Positions 16,851-25,213 of a stretch of 64,000 bases of DNA are shown piece after piece. The stretch lies in the NCBI RefSeq assembly GCF_026157065.1, contig NZ_JANLGQ010000002.1, positions 124,001 to 188,000 of the forward strand, in the 5' to 3' direction. The notes under the pieces were generated by a model that was not told where the DNA came from, did no database searches, and was given only the letters and a program-made list of their open reading frames with translations. This DNA is from Enterococcus sp. HY326 (lineage in GTDB: Bacteria > Bacillota > Bacilli > Lactobacillales > Enterococcaceae). The translations under genes and the position numbers were made by a program. Each line of letters begins with the position of its first letter. Position 1 is the first letter of the stretch.

Positions 16851-17888
16851 ATGGAATTGAGTTTCAAAAAAGCTGGCAAAGAAAGCCAGCTAATTTACGG
16901 TGAAACTTTAGCGGCCAGTTTAGCTGATTTGGATTATGCCGACAAGCATGTAGTGATTATCACCAACCAACGCTATTACGATTTATTTTCGATGAAAATG
17001 ACGCAATTATTAGCAGCGGCAGATGACATTGATTGGTACATTTGTCCCAACCACCGCAACTGCAATTCGTTAAAAGAATTAACCAGCTTATTAGAATTTG
17101 TCGGGCGTTTTAAGCGCCAAGACTTTTTATTTATCGCCTTTGGAAATGAAGGCGTTGTCGAACTGACTAATTATCTACAAAAAAATACGTTACTAGACAG
17201 TCGATTTTGGGTGTTGCCGATTTCATTGCGTTCATTAGCAAAGGGACTTTTAGGCAGTGGGCAAATTCTCGATTCCAAACAGCAACCGATTTTACAAAGT
17301 CAAAATCTGCCGGAATTGATTTTTTTCGATCAGACATTAACTCAGGAGCAAACTGCTGGTAAACTGTTGGATTTATTAGTTTTTATCAAGTGCGGACTTC
17401 TTGTCGATCGGAATTTTTTAAAGGAATTATTTTTTAATTATCCCCAAGAAAAAAGTGTTTTAAGTAAGCCGTTATCTGGGATGCTAGTGAATCTAGTTGC
17501 CTATTATGAAAAAAATGGCGCTGCCCTAGATGAGTATGGTCAGGTCTTTAAAAGAGCTTTTTATATGGTCGAAGCCGGTCAGCTATTATCGGATAGTATG
17601 AAGGAATTTTTGGGAATTTTATTTCATTTACTGTGGAACATCAATCAAAAGCAGCTGAATTTCAATTATCTGAATTTCCTGCAATGGTTAAAAAGATTAG
17701 ATTATCCCTTGGAATTGCCGACTAATTTTTTAATTGGTGATTATGCGGCGGCTGTTTTAAAAGTGTTGGAAAAAAGCGAATCACTGTTAACTTTAGCAAA
17801 AATCGGTACAATAGAAGGAAGAGAAATTCCCAGTAGCCAGGAGTTAATTACAATGTTAGAAGATTACCAGGGCTATTTACAGGAGTAG
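16851..17888 (+). CDS. Degenerate 3-dehydroquinate synthase-like (AroB-fold) protein
   Basis: 345 residues. Collinear AroB echoes are visible: an N-terminal HVVIITNQRYYDLF Rossmann-like start, LPISLRSLAKGLLGSG where AroB has PTTLLAQVDSSVGGK, PELIFFDQTL, and IKCGLLVDRNFLKELF where AroB has AEVIKYGIIAD. The catalytic features are missing: the glycine-rich GGG of the NAD site is FGNEG, the metal Glu of AEVIK is not there, and no GHTFGHA histidine motif exists. So this is probably a pseudo-enzyme. It is followed by TPR (YpiA-like) and YpiB genes, the Bacillus aroB-to-ypiA-ypiB neighbourhood. ATG 16851 follows GGGAGG. Confidence 0.7.
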   Translation: MELSFKKAGKESQLIYGETLAASLADLDYADKHVVIITNQRYYDLFSMKMTQLLAAADDIDWYICPNHRNCNSLKELTSLLEFVGRFKRQDFLFIAFGNEGVVELTNYLQKNTLLDSRFWVLPISLRSLAKGLLGSGQILDSKQQPILQSQNLPELIFFDQTLTQEQTAGKLLDLLVFIKCGLLVDRNFLKELFFNYPQEKSVLSKPLSGMLVNLVAYYEKNGAALDEYGQVFKRAFYMVEAGQLLSDSMKEFLGILFHLLWNINQKQLNFNYLNFLQWLKRLDYPLELPTNFLIGDYAAAVLKVLEKSESLLTLAKIGTIEGREIPSSQELITMLEDYQGYLQE

Positions 17889-17897
17889 GAGCGTATT

Positions 17898-19166
17898 ATG
17901 ACAGACAGTGAAAAAGTAATTCAAGCCATTGAAAATGAGGATTTAGTCTTAGCCCAAGAGCATTTGCAGGCGGCTTTAAAGCACGATGAGGCCGATTTAT
18001 TGGCGGCCTTAGGGGATGAACTGTTGACTCGTGGCTTTTTAGAAGAAGCTCAGCAAATTTTCACACAATTAGTGGAGAATTCTCCTGAGACCGGAGCCTT
18101 TTATATTCCTTTGGCGGAGATTGCGATCGATAATAACCAGGTGGAGGAAGCCTTTGAGTATTTAGAAAAAGTGACCACCGATGATGAAGCATATCCGCAA
18201 AGTTTATTGGTGACCGCCGATTTGTATCAAATGTTAGGAATTCCTGAGGTGAGCGAAGCGAAGCTCTTAGAAGTGCAAACGTATTTGCCAGAGGAACCAT
18301 TAATTGATTTTGCTTTAGGCGAATTGTATTTTTCTAACGACCAATTTAGTGAAGCAATTGCCCGCTATCAAAAATTAGTTCATCAAGGTGTTTCAGAAAT
18401 CAGCGGTGTTTTGATGGATGAACGAATTGGGACGGCCTTAGGGATGGCCGGCGAATTTGAAGAAGCCATTCCTTATCTGGAAGCTGCGGTGGCGGTGGAA
18501 GCCACCGACGACCGACTATTTCAATTGGCCTTTACTTATTTGCAGCTTAAAGAAAATCAAAAGGTGATTCATTATTTGCAACAATTAAGAGAAACTAATC
18601 CCCAGTATCAATCTCTGTATTTATTTTTAGCGGAGGCTTTACAGGAGGAGGAATTGTTGGAAGAAGCGCAGGATGTGATTGAAGAAGGCCTCAGAGAAAA
18701 TCCTTTTCAAGTGGATCTCTATCACTTTGCTTCGGAAAATGCCTTTCGTTTGCACGATGTCAAGTGCTCAGAAGAATTATTGCTGCAAGCCTTGGAGCTT
18801 GGGGAAAAGCAAGAGGAAACTTTGTTGACCTTAAGTAATCTTTACTTGAGCGAGGAGCGCTATCAAGAGGTTGTCGACACGATTAATCGCATGGAAGAAA
18901 GTGACAATCCTTACGCTGAATGGAATTTGGCGAAAGCCTATGAACAATTGGAGGATTTTGATGTGGCGCGGGTTCATTACGAGCAAGCCGCCCACGAATT
19001 AGAACACGAAGCAGAATTTTTAAAAGATTACGGAATTTTCCTACGGGATGAAGGCAATTTAACGCAGGCGAAGGCTTTATTGCAGCACTATCTGCACCAT
19101 GAGCCGGGTGATTTGGAAGTTGCGTCAATTTTAGAGGATTTGGAGGGTGATCAGGATGCTTATTGA
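17898..19166 (+). CDS. ypiA: TPR-repeat protein (YpiA-like)
   Basis: A 422-residue acidic cytoplasmic protein built of about ten tetratricopeptide repeats, for example [31 protein letters not shown] and [13 protein letters not shown]. There are no catalytic motifs; it is a protein-protein scaffold. It lies 9 bases after the AroB-like gene and overlaps the YpiB gene by 11 bases, so all three form one operon. The YpiA name rests on position before ypiB and on TPR content. Confidence 0.85.
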   Translation: MTDSEKVIQAIENEDLVLAQEHLQAALKHDEADLLAALGDELLTRGFLEEAQQIFTQLVENSPETGAFYIPLAEIAIDNNQVEEAFEYLEKVTTDDEAYPQSLLVTADLYQMLGIPEVSEAKLLEVQTYLPEEPLIDFALGELYFSNDQFSEAIARYQKLVHQGVSEISGVLMDERIGTALGMAGEFEEAIPYLEAAVAVEATDDRLFQLAFTYLQLKENQKVIHYLQQLRETNPQYQSLYLFLAEALQEEELLEEAQDVIEEGLRENPFQVDLYHFASENAFRLHDVKCSEELLLQALELGEKQEETLLTLSNLYLSEERYQEVVDTINRMEESDNPYAEWNLAKAYEQLEDFDVARVHYEQAAHELEHEAEFLKDYGIFLRDEGNLTQAKALLQHYLHHEPGDLEVASILEDLEGDQDAY

Positions 19167-19725
19167 AGTAAAGGAAAAACAAAATTTTCTCAACTGGTTA
19201 GTAGCAAATGTTAGCTTTAAACAGCGGGAAACGATTTGGATATTAAATTACTTGGCCAATCATGAAGCGATTTTAGCCAATGTTCATTTTGTTGAACAAG
19301 CGGAGAAAACGACTCGTGGCTTGCAAATTCGTGATGAATCCTTTGTCGGATCGGCCATGACGCTGTTTATCAAAGACAAAGCTTTTTTTGACAGCGATCA
19401 AATTTTTCATGAGATTCGCCTGAACTGGAAAAATCCCTTGTATTTAGAATGTTTTTTCAGAGATGCCTGGAAAAATAGTCTGTATCTTTCCATTTTAGAA
19501 GATAATCCAGCAGCTCCTTGGAATGAACAAATCAGCTCAGAGGTCACCGAAGAAATTGAACGCTTCTTTCAACAAGAAGAATTGCGGCAAAAAATTGACT
19601 TATTGTATCATCAAGTCGATTTGGCCATCGAAAAAGGCGACCAAAATGGCTTCTTGGAATTATCAACTGAAATTAATCAGTTGAAGTTAAAACTGCGGGA
19701 GCCAGATGCTGAAAAATTACATTGA
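19156..19725 (+). CDS. ypiB: YpiB family protein (UPF0302)
   Basis: A 189-residue soluble protein of the YpiB/UPF0302 family, recognised by [17 protein letters not shown] and [14 protein letters not shown], with a C-terminal coiled-coil-like IDELL-type helix ([19 protein letters not shown]). ATG 19156 lies inside the end of the TPR gene behind GGAGGGTGA. Function is not established; it is conserved with YpiA in Firmicutes. Last gene of the operon, ended by the hairpin element at 19731-19904. Confidence 0.85.
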   Translation: MLIEVKEKQNFLNWLVANVSFKQRETIWILNYLANHEAILANVHFVEQAEKTTRGLQIRDESFVGSAMTLFIKDKAFFDSDQIFHEIRLNWKNPLYLECFFRDAWKNSLYLSILEDNPAAPWNEQISSEVTEEIERFFQQEELRQKIDLLYHQVDLAIEKGDQNGFLELSTEINQLKLKLREPDAEKLH

Positions 19726-19730
19726 TTGAA

Positions 19731-19904
19731 AAAAATCGAGACTGTGACATTAGTTAGAACAGAGCCGAACTTTACGAACAATATCTAGTGAAAGCCACTA
19801 GATATTGTTCATTTGCGTTTCGGACCTACTGGACCGCAGAAGCAAATAGAATATAGTTCGAGATTTCTTCTGTTAAAAAGACCAATGTCACAGGCTCGAT
19901 TTTT
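19731..19904. repeat. 174-bp cruciform-type element between convergent genes
   Basis: The outer arms, AAAAATCGAG-A-CTGTGACATT (19731-19751) and AATGTCACAG-G-CTCGATTTTT (19884-19904), pair over 20 positions with one mismatch. An inner perfect 15-bp hairpin, GAACAATATCTAGTG (19776-19790) with CACTAGATATTGTTC (19796-19810), sits inside. It fills almost the whole gap between ypiB and the convergent yitT gene, so it can serve as a bidirectional terminator. The size suggests a mobile-type or dispersed repeat; a partial resemblance is at 13971-13990. Confidence 0.7.
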
Positions 19905-19908
19905 AAAT

Positions 19909-20787
19909 TTATTTTGTTTTTGGTTTAAATAATTTCACCTGTGGTTTTAAATAAGTGAAGCCTTCTCCTTCAACCTCGTGAACATTGATTACAGAGAAAA
20001 AGGCTTTTGGGTCAACACCAATCACAATTTCTTTCACCTGACGCAATTCTCGAGGGCTGACCACCATATAAATGACGCGTTTTTCGTGTTCAGAATAGCC
20101 ACCAGCGCCTTCTAAAAAGGTCAGGCCTCGTTCTAACTCGTTCATCAAAACTGGTGCAATAGCTTGGCTCTGATTGGAAATAATAATCAAGCCTTTAGCT
20201 GAATACCCGCCGTCTAAAATCGAATCAATGACGCGACTGAAAACATAGGAAACAATCAAGGTATACATCATCAATTTCAAATCGATATAACTTAATGAAA
20301 GCAACAGAACAATCACATCAAAGCCAAACATCGTTTTCCCCATCGAGACGCCAAAGTTTTTCTCCAAAATCCGTGCCATAATATCGGTCCCACCCGTTGT
20401 GCCGCCAACGCGGTAAACTAAACCGCTGCCGACACCGCCGATTAAACCGGCTAATAAAGCGGCAATCAGTAAATCATGCTGCAAATTAATCACGATGGGA
20501 ATTCGTTGCCAAATCCATAAAAAACCAGAGAGACTCAAGGTCCCGATAATTGTGTAAATAAATGATTGATTTCCTAAAACCCGCCGACCGATTAAAATTA
20601 AAGGGATGTTGATGACCAGTGTGGAATAGGCGGGGTCAATTTGAAAGAGGGCCCGCAAAATTAAGGTGATTCCAGAAATGCCACCTTCAGCCAATTGATT
20701 GGCGATATTTAAATAAACCAAGCCAAAGGCATAAATCCCCGCTCCAATAATAATCAATGACACATCACGAACTCTTTTCACAACCAT
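19909..20787 (-). CDS. YitT family membrane protein
   Basis: A 292-residue YitT-family protein: about five to six membrane helices in the first 190 residues (DUF161-type, with SGLVYRVGGTTGGTDIMARIL), then a cytoplasmic DUF2179 domain (about 205-285) with RGLTFLEGAGGYSEHEKRVIYMVVSPRELRQVKEIV. Transport or signalling function is not established. The start with RBS AGGAGG (reverse strand) is upstream of MVVKRVRDVS. Monocistronic. Confidence 0.9.
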   Translation of the reverse strand: MVVKRVRDVSLIIIGAGIYAFGLVYLNIANQLAEGGISGITLILRALFQIDPAYSTLVINIPLILIGRRVLGNQSFIYTIIGTLSLSGFLWIWQRIPIVINLQHDLLIAALLAGLIGGVGSGLVYRVGGTTGGTDIMARILEKNFGVSMGKTMFGFDVIVLLLSLSYIDLKLMMYTLIVSYVFSRVIDSILDGGYSAKGLIIISNQSQAIAPVLMNELERGLTFLEGAGGYSEHEKRVIYMVVSPRELRQVKEIVIGVDPKAFFSVINVHEVEGEGFTYLKPQVKLFKPKTK

Positions 20788-20922
20788 CCTCCTACTCTAT
20801 TATCCAATTTAGCACGTTTTGTCTTTTTTCTCAATTTTTAGTCAGGGCTTTAAAAAAGGTATTTCAACTAGGAATTTTTTGTTGGTTTTGATAAGATAGA
20901 GGAGAATTTGAGGTGAAAAAGA

Positions 20923-21264
20923 ATGACAGAACGCTCTTTGAGTTCGCTGCAAAAAGAAATTGATGATTATATTTCCCAATTTAAAGTTGGCTATTTTTCG
21001 CCGTTGGCCCAGATGGCCCGCATGACGGAGGAAGTTGGCGAGTTGGCCAGAGAAATCAATCATTATTACGGGGAGAAGCAAAAAAAAGCTTCTGAGGGTT
21101 TAAAACCCGTCAGTGAAGAATTGGCTGATGTTTTAGTTGTCACATTGATGCTGGCGAATTCTTTAGACATTGATTTAACGGAAGCCTTTGAAAAAAATAT
21201 GGAAAAATTTAATCGGCGGGATAAATTTCGCTTTGAAAGAAAGGATGGCTTGACCCATGATTAA
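20923..21264 (+). CDS. MazG-type nucleotide pyrophosphohydrolase (YpjD-like)
   Basis: 113 residues, a single MazG fold: the metal-binding [10 protein letters not shown] and [15 protein letters not shown] helices carry the ExxE...ExxD residues. These enzymes hydrolyse nucleoside triphosphates to monophosphates. The position directly before dapB matches ypjD-dapB of Bacillus. It overlaps dapB by 8 bases. ATG 20923 follows GAGGTGA. Confidence 0.88.
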   Translation: MTERSLSSLQKEIDDYISQFKVGYFSPLAQMARMTEEVGELAREINHYYGEKQKKASEGLKPVSEELADVLVVTLMLANSLDIDLTEAFEKNMEKFNRRDKFRFERKDGLTHD

Positions 21265-22045
21265 AATCGTTGTCGCCGGCTTTAAAGGCCGCATGGGCAG
21301 CACAGCTGCTAAAATGGTTTTGGAACACGAAGGTTTTGAATTGGTGGGGGTATTGGACCCGATTGCCAAAGAAAAAAATTTAAATGAAATCTCAGAATAT
21401 GGTGCTGTTGATGTGCCGGTGTTCAATGAAAAAGAAGCGATCCTCGCTGTTGCTCCAGAGGTTTGGATTGATTTTACAATTCCAGCCTATGCCATTGAGC
21501 ACACCCGCTTTGCTTTAGCCAATAAAATTGCTCCAGTTGTCGGCACGACTGGCTTTACTGAGGAAACGGTGGCCGAATTAATTGCCTTTTCAAAAGAAAT
21601 GCAGACTGGTGGCTTGATTGCTCCCAATTTTGCGGTAGGTGCGGTCTTGATGATGGAATTCGCTCAAAAAGCGGCTAAGTATTTTCCTGATGTGGAAATT
21701 ATTGAGCTGCATCATGATAAAAAATTGGATGCTCCTAGCGGCACAGCGATTAAAACGGCTGAGATGATTAGTCAAGTCCGCCAGCCGAAAATTCAAGGCA
21801 ATCCTGATGAAGAAGAAACTTTAGTCGGCGCTCGTGGGGCTGAATTTGACGGCATGCGGATTCACAGTGTCCGCTTGCCGGGATTAATTGCTCATCAACA
21901 AGTGCAGTTTGGCGGTGTCGGCGAAGGGTTGACCATCCGTCATGATTCCTATGATCGTTCTTCCTTTATGACCGGTGTTGCTATTGGCTGTGAAAAAGTT
22001 GTTGGCCTGCAGGAATTAGTTTATGGACTTGATCAGCTATTATGA
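21257..22045 (+). CDS. dapB: 4-hydroxy-tetrahydrodipicolinate reductase
   Basis: A 262-residue cytoplasmic lysine/diaminopimelate-pathway enzyme reducing the dihydrodipicolinate precursor with NAD(P)H. N-terminal [16 protein letters not shown] nucleotide loop (residues 6-21), [20 protein letters not shown], and the catalytic [15 protein letters not shown] (about 151-165). Overlaps the mazG end and the cca start (ATGA), so it is co-translated with both. Confidence 0.96.
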   Translation: MIKIVVAGFKGRMGSTAAKMVLEHEGFELVGVLDPIAKEKNLNEISEYGAVDVPVFNEKEAILAVAPEVWIDFTIPAYAIEHTRFALANKIAPVVGTTGFTEETVAELIAFSKEMQTGGLIAPNFAVGAVLMMEFAQKAAKYFPDVEIIELHHDKKLDAPSGTAIKTAEMISQVRQPKIQGNPDEEETLVGARGAEFDGMRIHSVRLPGLIAHQQVQFGGVGEGLTIRHDSYDRSSFMTGVAIGCEKVVGLQELVYGLDQLL

Positions 22046-23244
22046 GATTAAAAACAATTCCTGAAGAGTTTAAAAAAGCTTTGCCAGTTTTAAGTAAAAT
22101 AAAAGCAGCCGGTTATGAGGCTTATTTTGTTGGTGGCAGCGTGCGGGATGTTTTATTGGCTAAACCGATTCATGATGTGGACATTGCCACCAGCGGGTTT
22201 CCAGAGGAGATTAAAGCTCTTTTTTCCCGGACAATTGATGTCGGCATTCAGCACGGTACGGTGATGGTTTTAGCCGACAATCAAGAGACCTATGAAATTA
22301 CCACCTTTCGCACGGAGTCGACCTATCAAGATTTTCGTCGCCCCGATCAAGTTGAATTTGTTCGCAGTTTAGCCGAGGATTTAAAGCGGCGGGATTTTAC
22401 GATTAATGCATTTGCTTTAGAGGAAGATGGCGAAATTATTGATTTATTTGATGGACTGGAGGATTTAGCGGCAAAAATTATCCGGGCTGTACGCAATCCC
22501 CATGAACGTTTTCGTGAAGATGCTCTGCGGATGATGCGGGGCCTGCGTTTTGTCAGCCAATTGGGATTTTCTTTAGAGTCAGAAACGGCAGCGGCAATTG
22601 AAGAAAATCATGCGCTTTTAGCAAAAATTTCCGTCGAACGCATCAACGTCGAATTTGTAAAATTACTCTTAGGAGAATACCGCTCTTTAGGCTTGAAATA
22701 TTTTGTGGAGACGGAATGCTTTGAATACTGTCCAGGCTTAAAAAATCAAGGGGCAGCCTTGCTGCGCTTTGCGGATTTACCCGAGGATACTATCAAAACA
22801 GAAGCCCAAGCGTGGACTTTATTGTTAAAATGCTTGGATTTGTCGCCTGAAGCAGTCGAACCCTTTTTAAAGGCCTGGAAAACATCGAATCAGATGATTA
22901 AACAAGTACAGAATTTATTAAAGGGTTTAAATTTTCGCTTGGAACAGGAATGGACAGCCACGATGCTTTATGAAATTGGAGCAGATGTCATTTTAGTGGA
23001 AGAGCTGCGGCCCTTTTTTTCTCAAGAAAATCAAAGTCTATTGGCAGAAAAAAAATATCAAAAACTGCCGATTCATCATCTACAAGAACTGGCAATCGGC
23101 GGTAAAGAAATTTTGGCAAGTTCAGACCAGCCTCCTGGCAAATGGGTCAGCGAACTTTTACATGAGCTGGAGTTAGCAGTTTTAAATGGTGAAGTTGCCA
23201 ATGATTCAAAGGCTTTATTGACGATGGCAGCAGAGAAAGGCTAA
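22042..23244 (+). CDS. cca: CCA tRNA nucleotidyltransferase
   Basis: A 400-residue class II enzyme that builds and repairs the CCA end of tRNA. The head carries [19 protein letters not shown] (about residues 31-49) with the DxD metal pair; [15 protein letters not shown], and the NTP-selecting [18 protein letters not shown] follow. The C-terminal half is the helical body. ATG 22042 overlaps the dapB stop. High confidence. Confidence 0.96.
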   Translation: MRLKTIPEEFKKALPVLSKIKAAGYEAYFVGGSVRDVLLAKPIHDVDIATSGFPEEIKALFSRTIDVGIQHGTVMVLADNQETYEITTFRTESTYQDFRRPDQVEFVRSLAEDLKRRDFTINAFALEEDGEIIDLFDGLEDLAAKIIRAVRNPHERFREDALRMMRGLRFVSQLGFSLESETAAAIEENHALLAKISVERINVEFVKLLLGEYRSLGLKYFVETECFEYCPGLKNQGAALLRFADLPEDTIKTEAQAWTLLLKCLDLSPEAVEPFLKAWKTSNQMIKQVQNLLKGLNFRLEQEWTATMLYEIGADVILVEELRPFFSQENQSLLAEKKYQKLPIHHLQELAIGGKEILASSDQPPGKWVSELLHELELAVLNGEVANDSKALLTMAAEKG

Positions 23245-23334
23245 ATTCTCAATCTGCAATCAGATTGATGGCTTTAATTACTGAAAATATGATAAAATTA
23301 AATTGTTAGTAAAAAGAAGTGAGGAGAATTTATC

Positions 23335-23787
23335 ATGGCAAAAGAAATGACAGCATTAAAATTCTATTTCCGCAATGGTGAAACATGGACTGTTGAACGT
23401 CGCTATATTGGTGACTTATGGATTAAACGTATTTCAACAAGTTTTGGTCGGATTAACGGCAGTGAATTCGTTGAAATTCATCCAAGTGAAGGTTTTAAAA
23501 TTGAAATCTTCCCAGAAGGCGATCATGTAACCACAACGGATATTAACTTAGGTGGCCTAGAATTAGGGATGTTTGCTAGAGCATTGAAATATGAAGATAT
23601 CGAAAGAATGGAAATCATCTATCGTGCGGGAACTCCTGACTTGGTTTATTTCCCTTACAAAGATAAAGACACTGAAGGCTTGGATAATGTCTATCAATCC
23701 ACCAAAGTTTCTGAAAAAAATAAGAGCTTATACATTGTGATTGACCCAACGCAAACCGTTGATGAAGTCTACACTGAATTCTTTTAA
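23335..23787 (+). CDS. Conserved hypothetical protein, 150 aa
   Basis: A soluble, beta-rich 150-residue protein with aromatic-rich strands (LKFYFRNGETWTVERRYIGDLWIKRI) and a DINLGGLELGMFARALKYEDIERM segment. No signal peptide, membrane helix or known motif is seen, and I do not recognise the family beyond it looking like a Lactobacillales conserved protein. Good GAGGAG ribosome binding site, a strong terminator, and codon choices like those of highly expressed genes suggest a real, well-expressed monocistronic gene. Confidence 0.75.
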   Translation: MAKEMTALKFYFRNGETWTVERRYIGDLWIKRISTSFGRINGSEFVEIHPSEGFKIEIFPEGDHVTTTDINLGGLELGMFARALKYEDIERMEIIYRAGTPDLVYFPYKDKDTEGLDNVYQSTKVSEKNKSLYIVIDPTQTVDEVYTEFF

Positions 23788-23800
23788 GCATAATTTTATT

Positions 23801-23836
23801 AAACCCGCTTGATTGCTGCAATCAAGCGGGTTTTTT
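23801..23836 (+). terminator. Strong terminator
   Basis: A perfect 14-bp stem, AACCCGCTTGATTG (23802-23815) with CAATCAAGCGGGTT (23819-23832), CTG loop, then a T run. Confidence 0.92.
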
Positions 23837-23920
23837 GCCGTATAAAAAATTTCAACTGCTGTTTAAATGAAAAAAATATCACTGTCGTTAAACATTTCTT
23901 AAGAAGTAATCGATATGCAG

Positions 23921-23970
23921 TTGACAATTTAATAAGGTACCTGTATTATATAGACATAAGGTACCTTATT
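23921..23970 (+). promoter_or_regulatory. Promoter and overlapping operators of the MarR gene
   Basis: TTGACA (23921-23926), 17-bp spacer, TATTAT (23944-23949) is a near-consensus vegetative promoter. AATAAGGTACCT (23931-23942) lies in the spacer and its exact inverse AGGTACCTTATT (23959-23970) lies just after the -10. Each copy also holds the palindromic core AGGTACCT. The layout predicts autorepression by the MarR protein encoded 42 bases downstream. Confidence 0.85.
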
Positions 23971-24011
23971 AATTTTTAAAAAACGAAAATGTATCTCAAA
24001 AAGGAGAATGA

Positions 24012-24641
24012 ATGATGACAGAAGAAAAAGATTTAACTAAACAATTTTTAGAATTTGATGGTCGTTTACGGCGCTATTTTGCAATGGAAATGCACAAACA
24101 AGGAAAAACTGGTTCACCTCATCGGGGACAAGGCCGCGTGTTAACGCTACTTTCGATGCGGGATAATATTTCTCAAAAAGATTTGGCTTTTATTTTAGGT
24201 TTGCGCCCACAATCAGTTGGTGAGCTGTTGGGGAAATTAGAAAAAAATCAGCTTATCGTTCGGACGTCTTCTGATGAAGACAAACGGGTAATGCTGGTTT
24301 CCTTGACTGCTGAAGGTGAAGCAGAGGCCAAAAGAATTGCCGAAGAACCGAGCTTTGCCATTGATTTATTTGATGTCTTTTCCGATGAAGAAAAAGTTCA
24401 ATTTTCAGCCTTGATTGAAAAGCTGAATGAAGCCATTAGCGAAAGAGTTGGCGATGATTTTGACAGTCGTAAAGATTTCATGGATCACTTTGGTCCTAAG
24501 GGTCCTCACGGTGGTGGACACCCACATCACGGACCGGGTCACCACCACCACCATCCCCATCATCATGGTGAATTTTCAAAAGGTTGTCGCCATCAAAACA
24601 GACAAGATGATCAAAGAACAGCAGATTGGACAGATTTTTAA
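24012..24641 (+). CDS. MarR-family regulator with a His-rich C-terminal tail
   Basis: 209 residues. A MarR winged-helix domain fills about 1-150 (DNISQKDLAFILGLRPQSVGELLGKLEKNQLIVRTSSDEDKRVMLVSLTAEG). The tail (about 155-190) contains roughly fifteen histidines with Gly and Pro (HPHHGPGHHHHHPHHH), followed by a charged end. Such a tail suggests metal binding or sensing; this is inference. Two in-frame ATGs, 24012 and 24015, share the AAGGAG site. Monocistronic, between its own operator-promoter and a terminator, so its targets lie elsewhere. Confidence 0.9.
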   Translation: MMTEEKDLTKQFLEFDGRLRRYFAMEMHKQGKTGSPHRGQGRVLTLLSMRDNISQKDLAFILGLRPQSVGELLGKLEKNQLIVRTSSDEDKRVMLVSLTAEGEAEAKRIAEEPSFAIDLFDVFSDEEKVQFSALIEKLNEAISERVGDDFDSRKDFMDHFGPKGPHGGGHPHHGPGHHHHHPHHHGEFSKGCRHQNRQDDQRTADWTDF

Positions 24642-24668
24642 ACAAATAAACTAAATCGTGGTAAAATT

Positions 24669-24700
24669 AGTTTGAAGAGGATTTCTTCAAACTTTTTTTT
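24669..24700 (+). terminator. Terminator of the MarR gene
   Basis: AGTTTGAAGA (24669-24678) pairs with TCTTCAAACT (24684-24693), followed by eight Ts. Confidence 0.88.
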
Positions 24701-24902
24701 CGTCTTTTTGACTTCACTGTTTTTCGGCAATAAAGCTAGCTGTGAAATTTTTTTGAAGTGATAAAAGCTGCCACCGCCAACAGGAAAACTGAATTATTAA
24801 GAATTGCTGATAGAATTTTAGCCAGTTTCTTTTTGTAGCAAAAAATAGTCGTTTTTTTATTCTTTCTCTGCTATAATTACCGCAGTTAAAAAGGAGGATC
24901 AT

Positions 24903-25184
24903 TTGATCATGACTAAGGATTTTGAAGCTCGCTTAAGCGCCTTGAAGGAACAATACAAACAGTTAACCCCTGAGGAGCTTAAAAACAAGAAAAACGAGCT
25001 AAAGCATGGTAATCCGCTTCTTTATTATCGTTGTCAACGGGCGAAACATGAATTATTGCGTTTGGAAGCTAAGAGAACCCAAATGCAAATTGATGGCAAT
25101 AATGCCCAATTGACAGAAGTTGAAGACAAGATTTTAGAGAAAAAGAAAAATTGGTTGGAAACCCTGTGTGGGAAGAAAGCCTAA
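24903..25184 (+). CDS. Small coiled-coil protein of unknown function
   Basis: A highly charged, helix-only protein of about 91-93 residues (KELRLEAKR-type heptads across most of the length), no signal or membrane segment. The start is either TTG 24903 (5 bases after AAGGAGG) or ATG 24909 (11 bases after). A TGCTATAAT extended -10-like sequence is just upstream. It precedes the antiporter gene by 29 bases and may be co-transcribed with it. I do not recognise the family. Confidence 0.65.
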   Translation: MIMTKDFEARLSALKEQYKQLTPEELKNKKNELKHGNPLLYYRCQRAKHELLRLEAKRTQMQIDGNNAQLTEVEDKILEKKKNWLETLCGKKA

Positions 25185-25213
25185 AAAATTATAAATAGAA
25201 CGGGAGGGATGTT

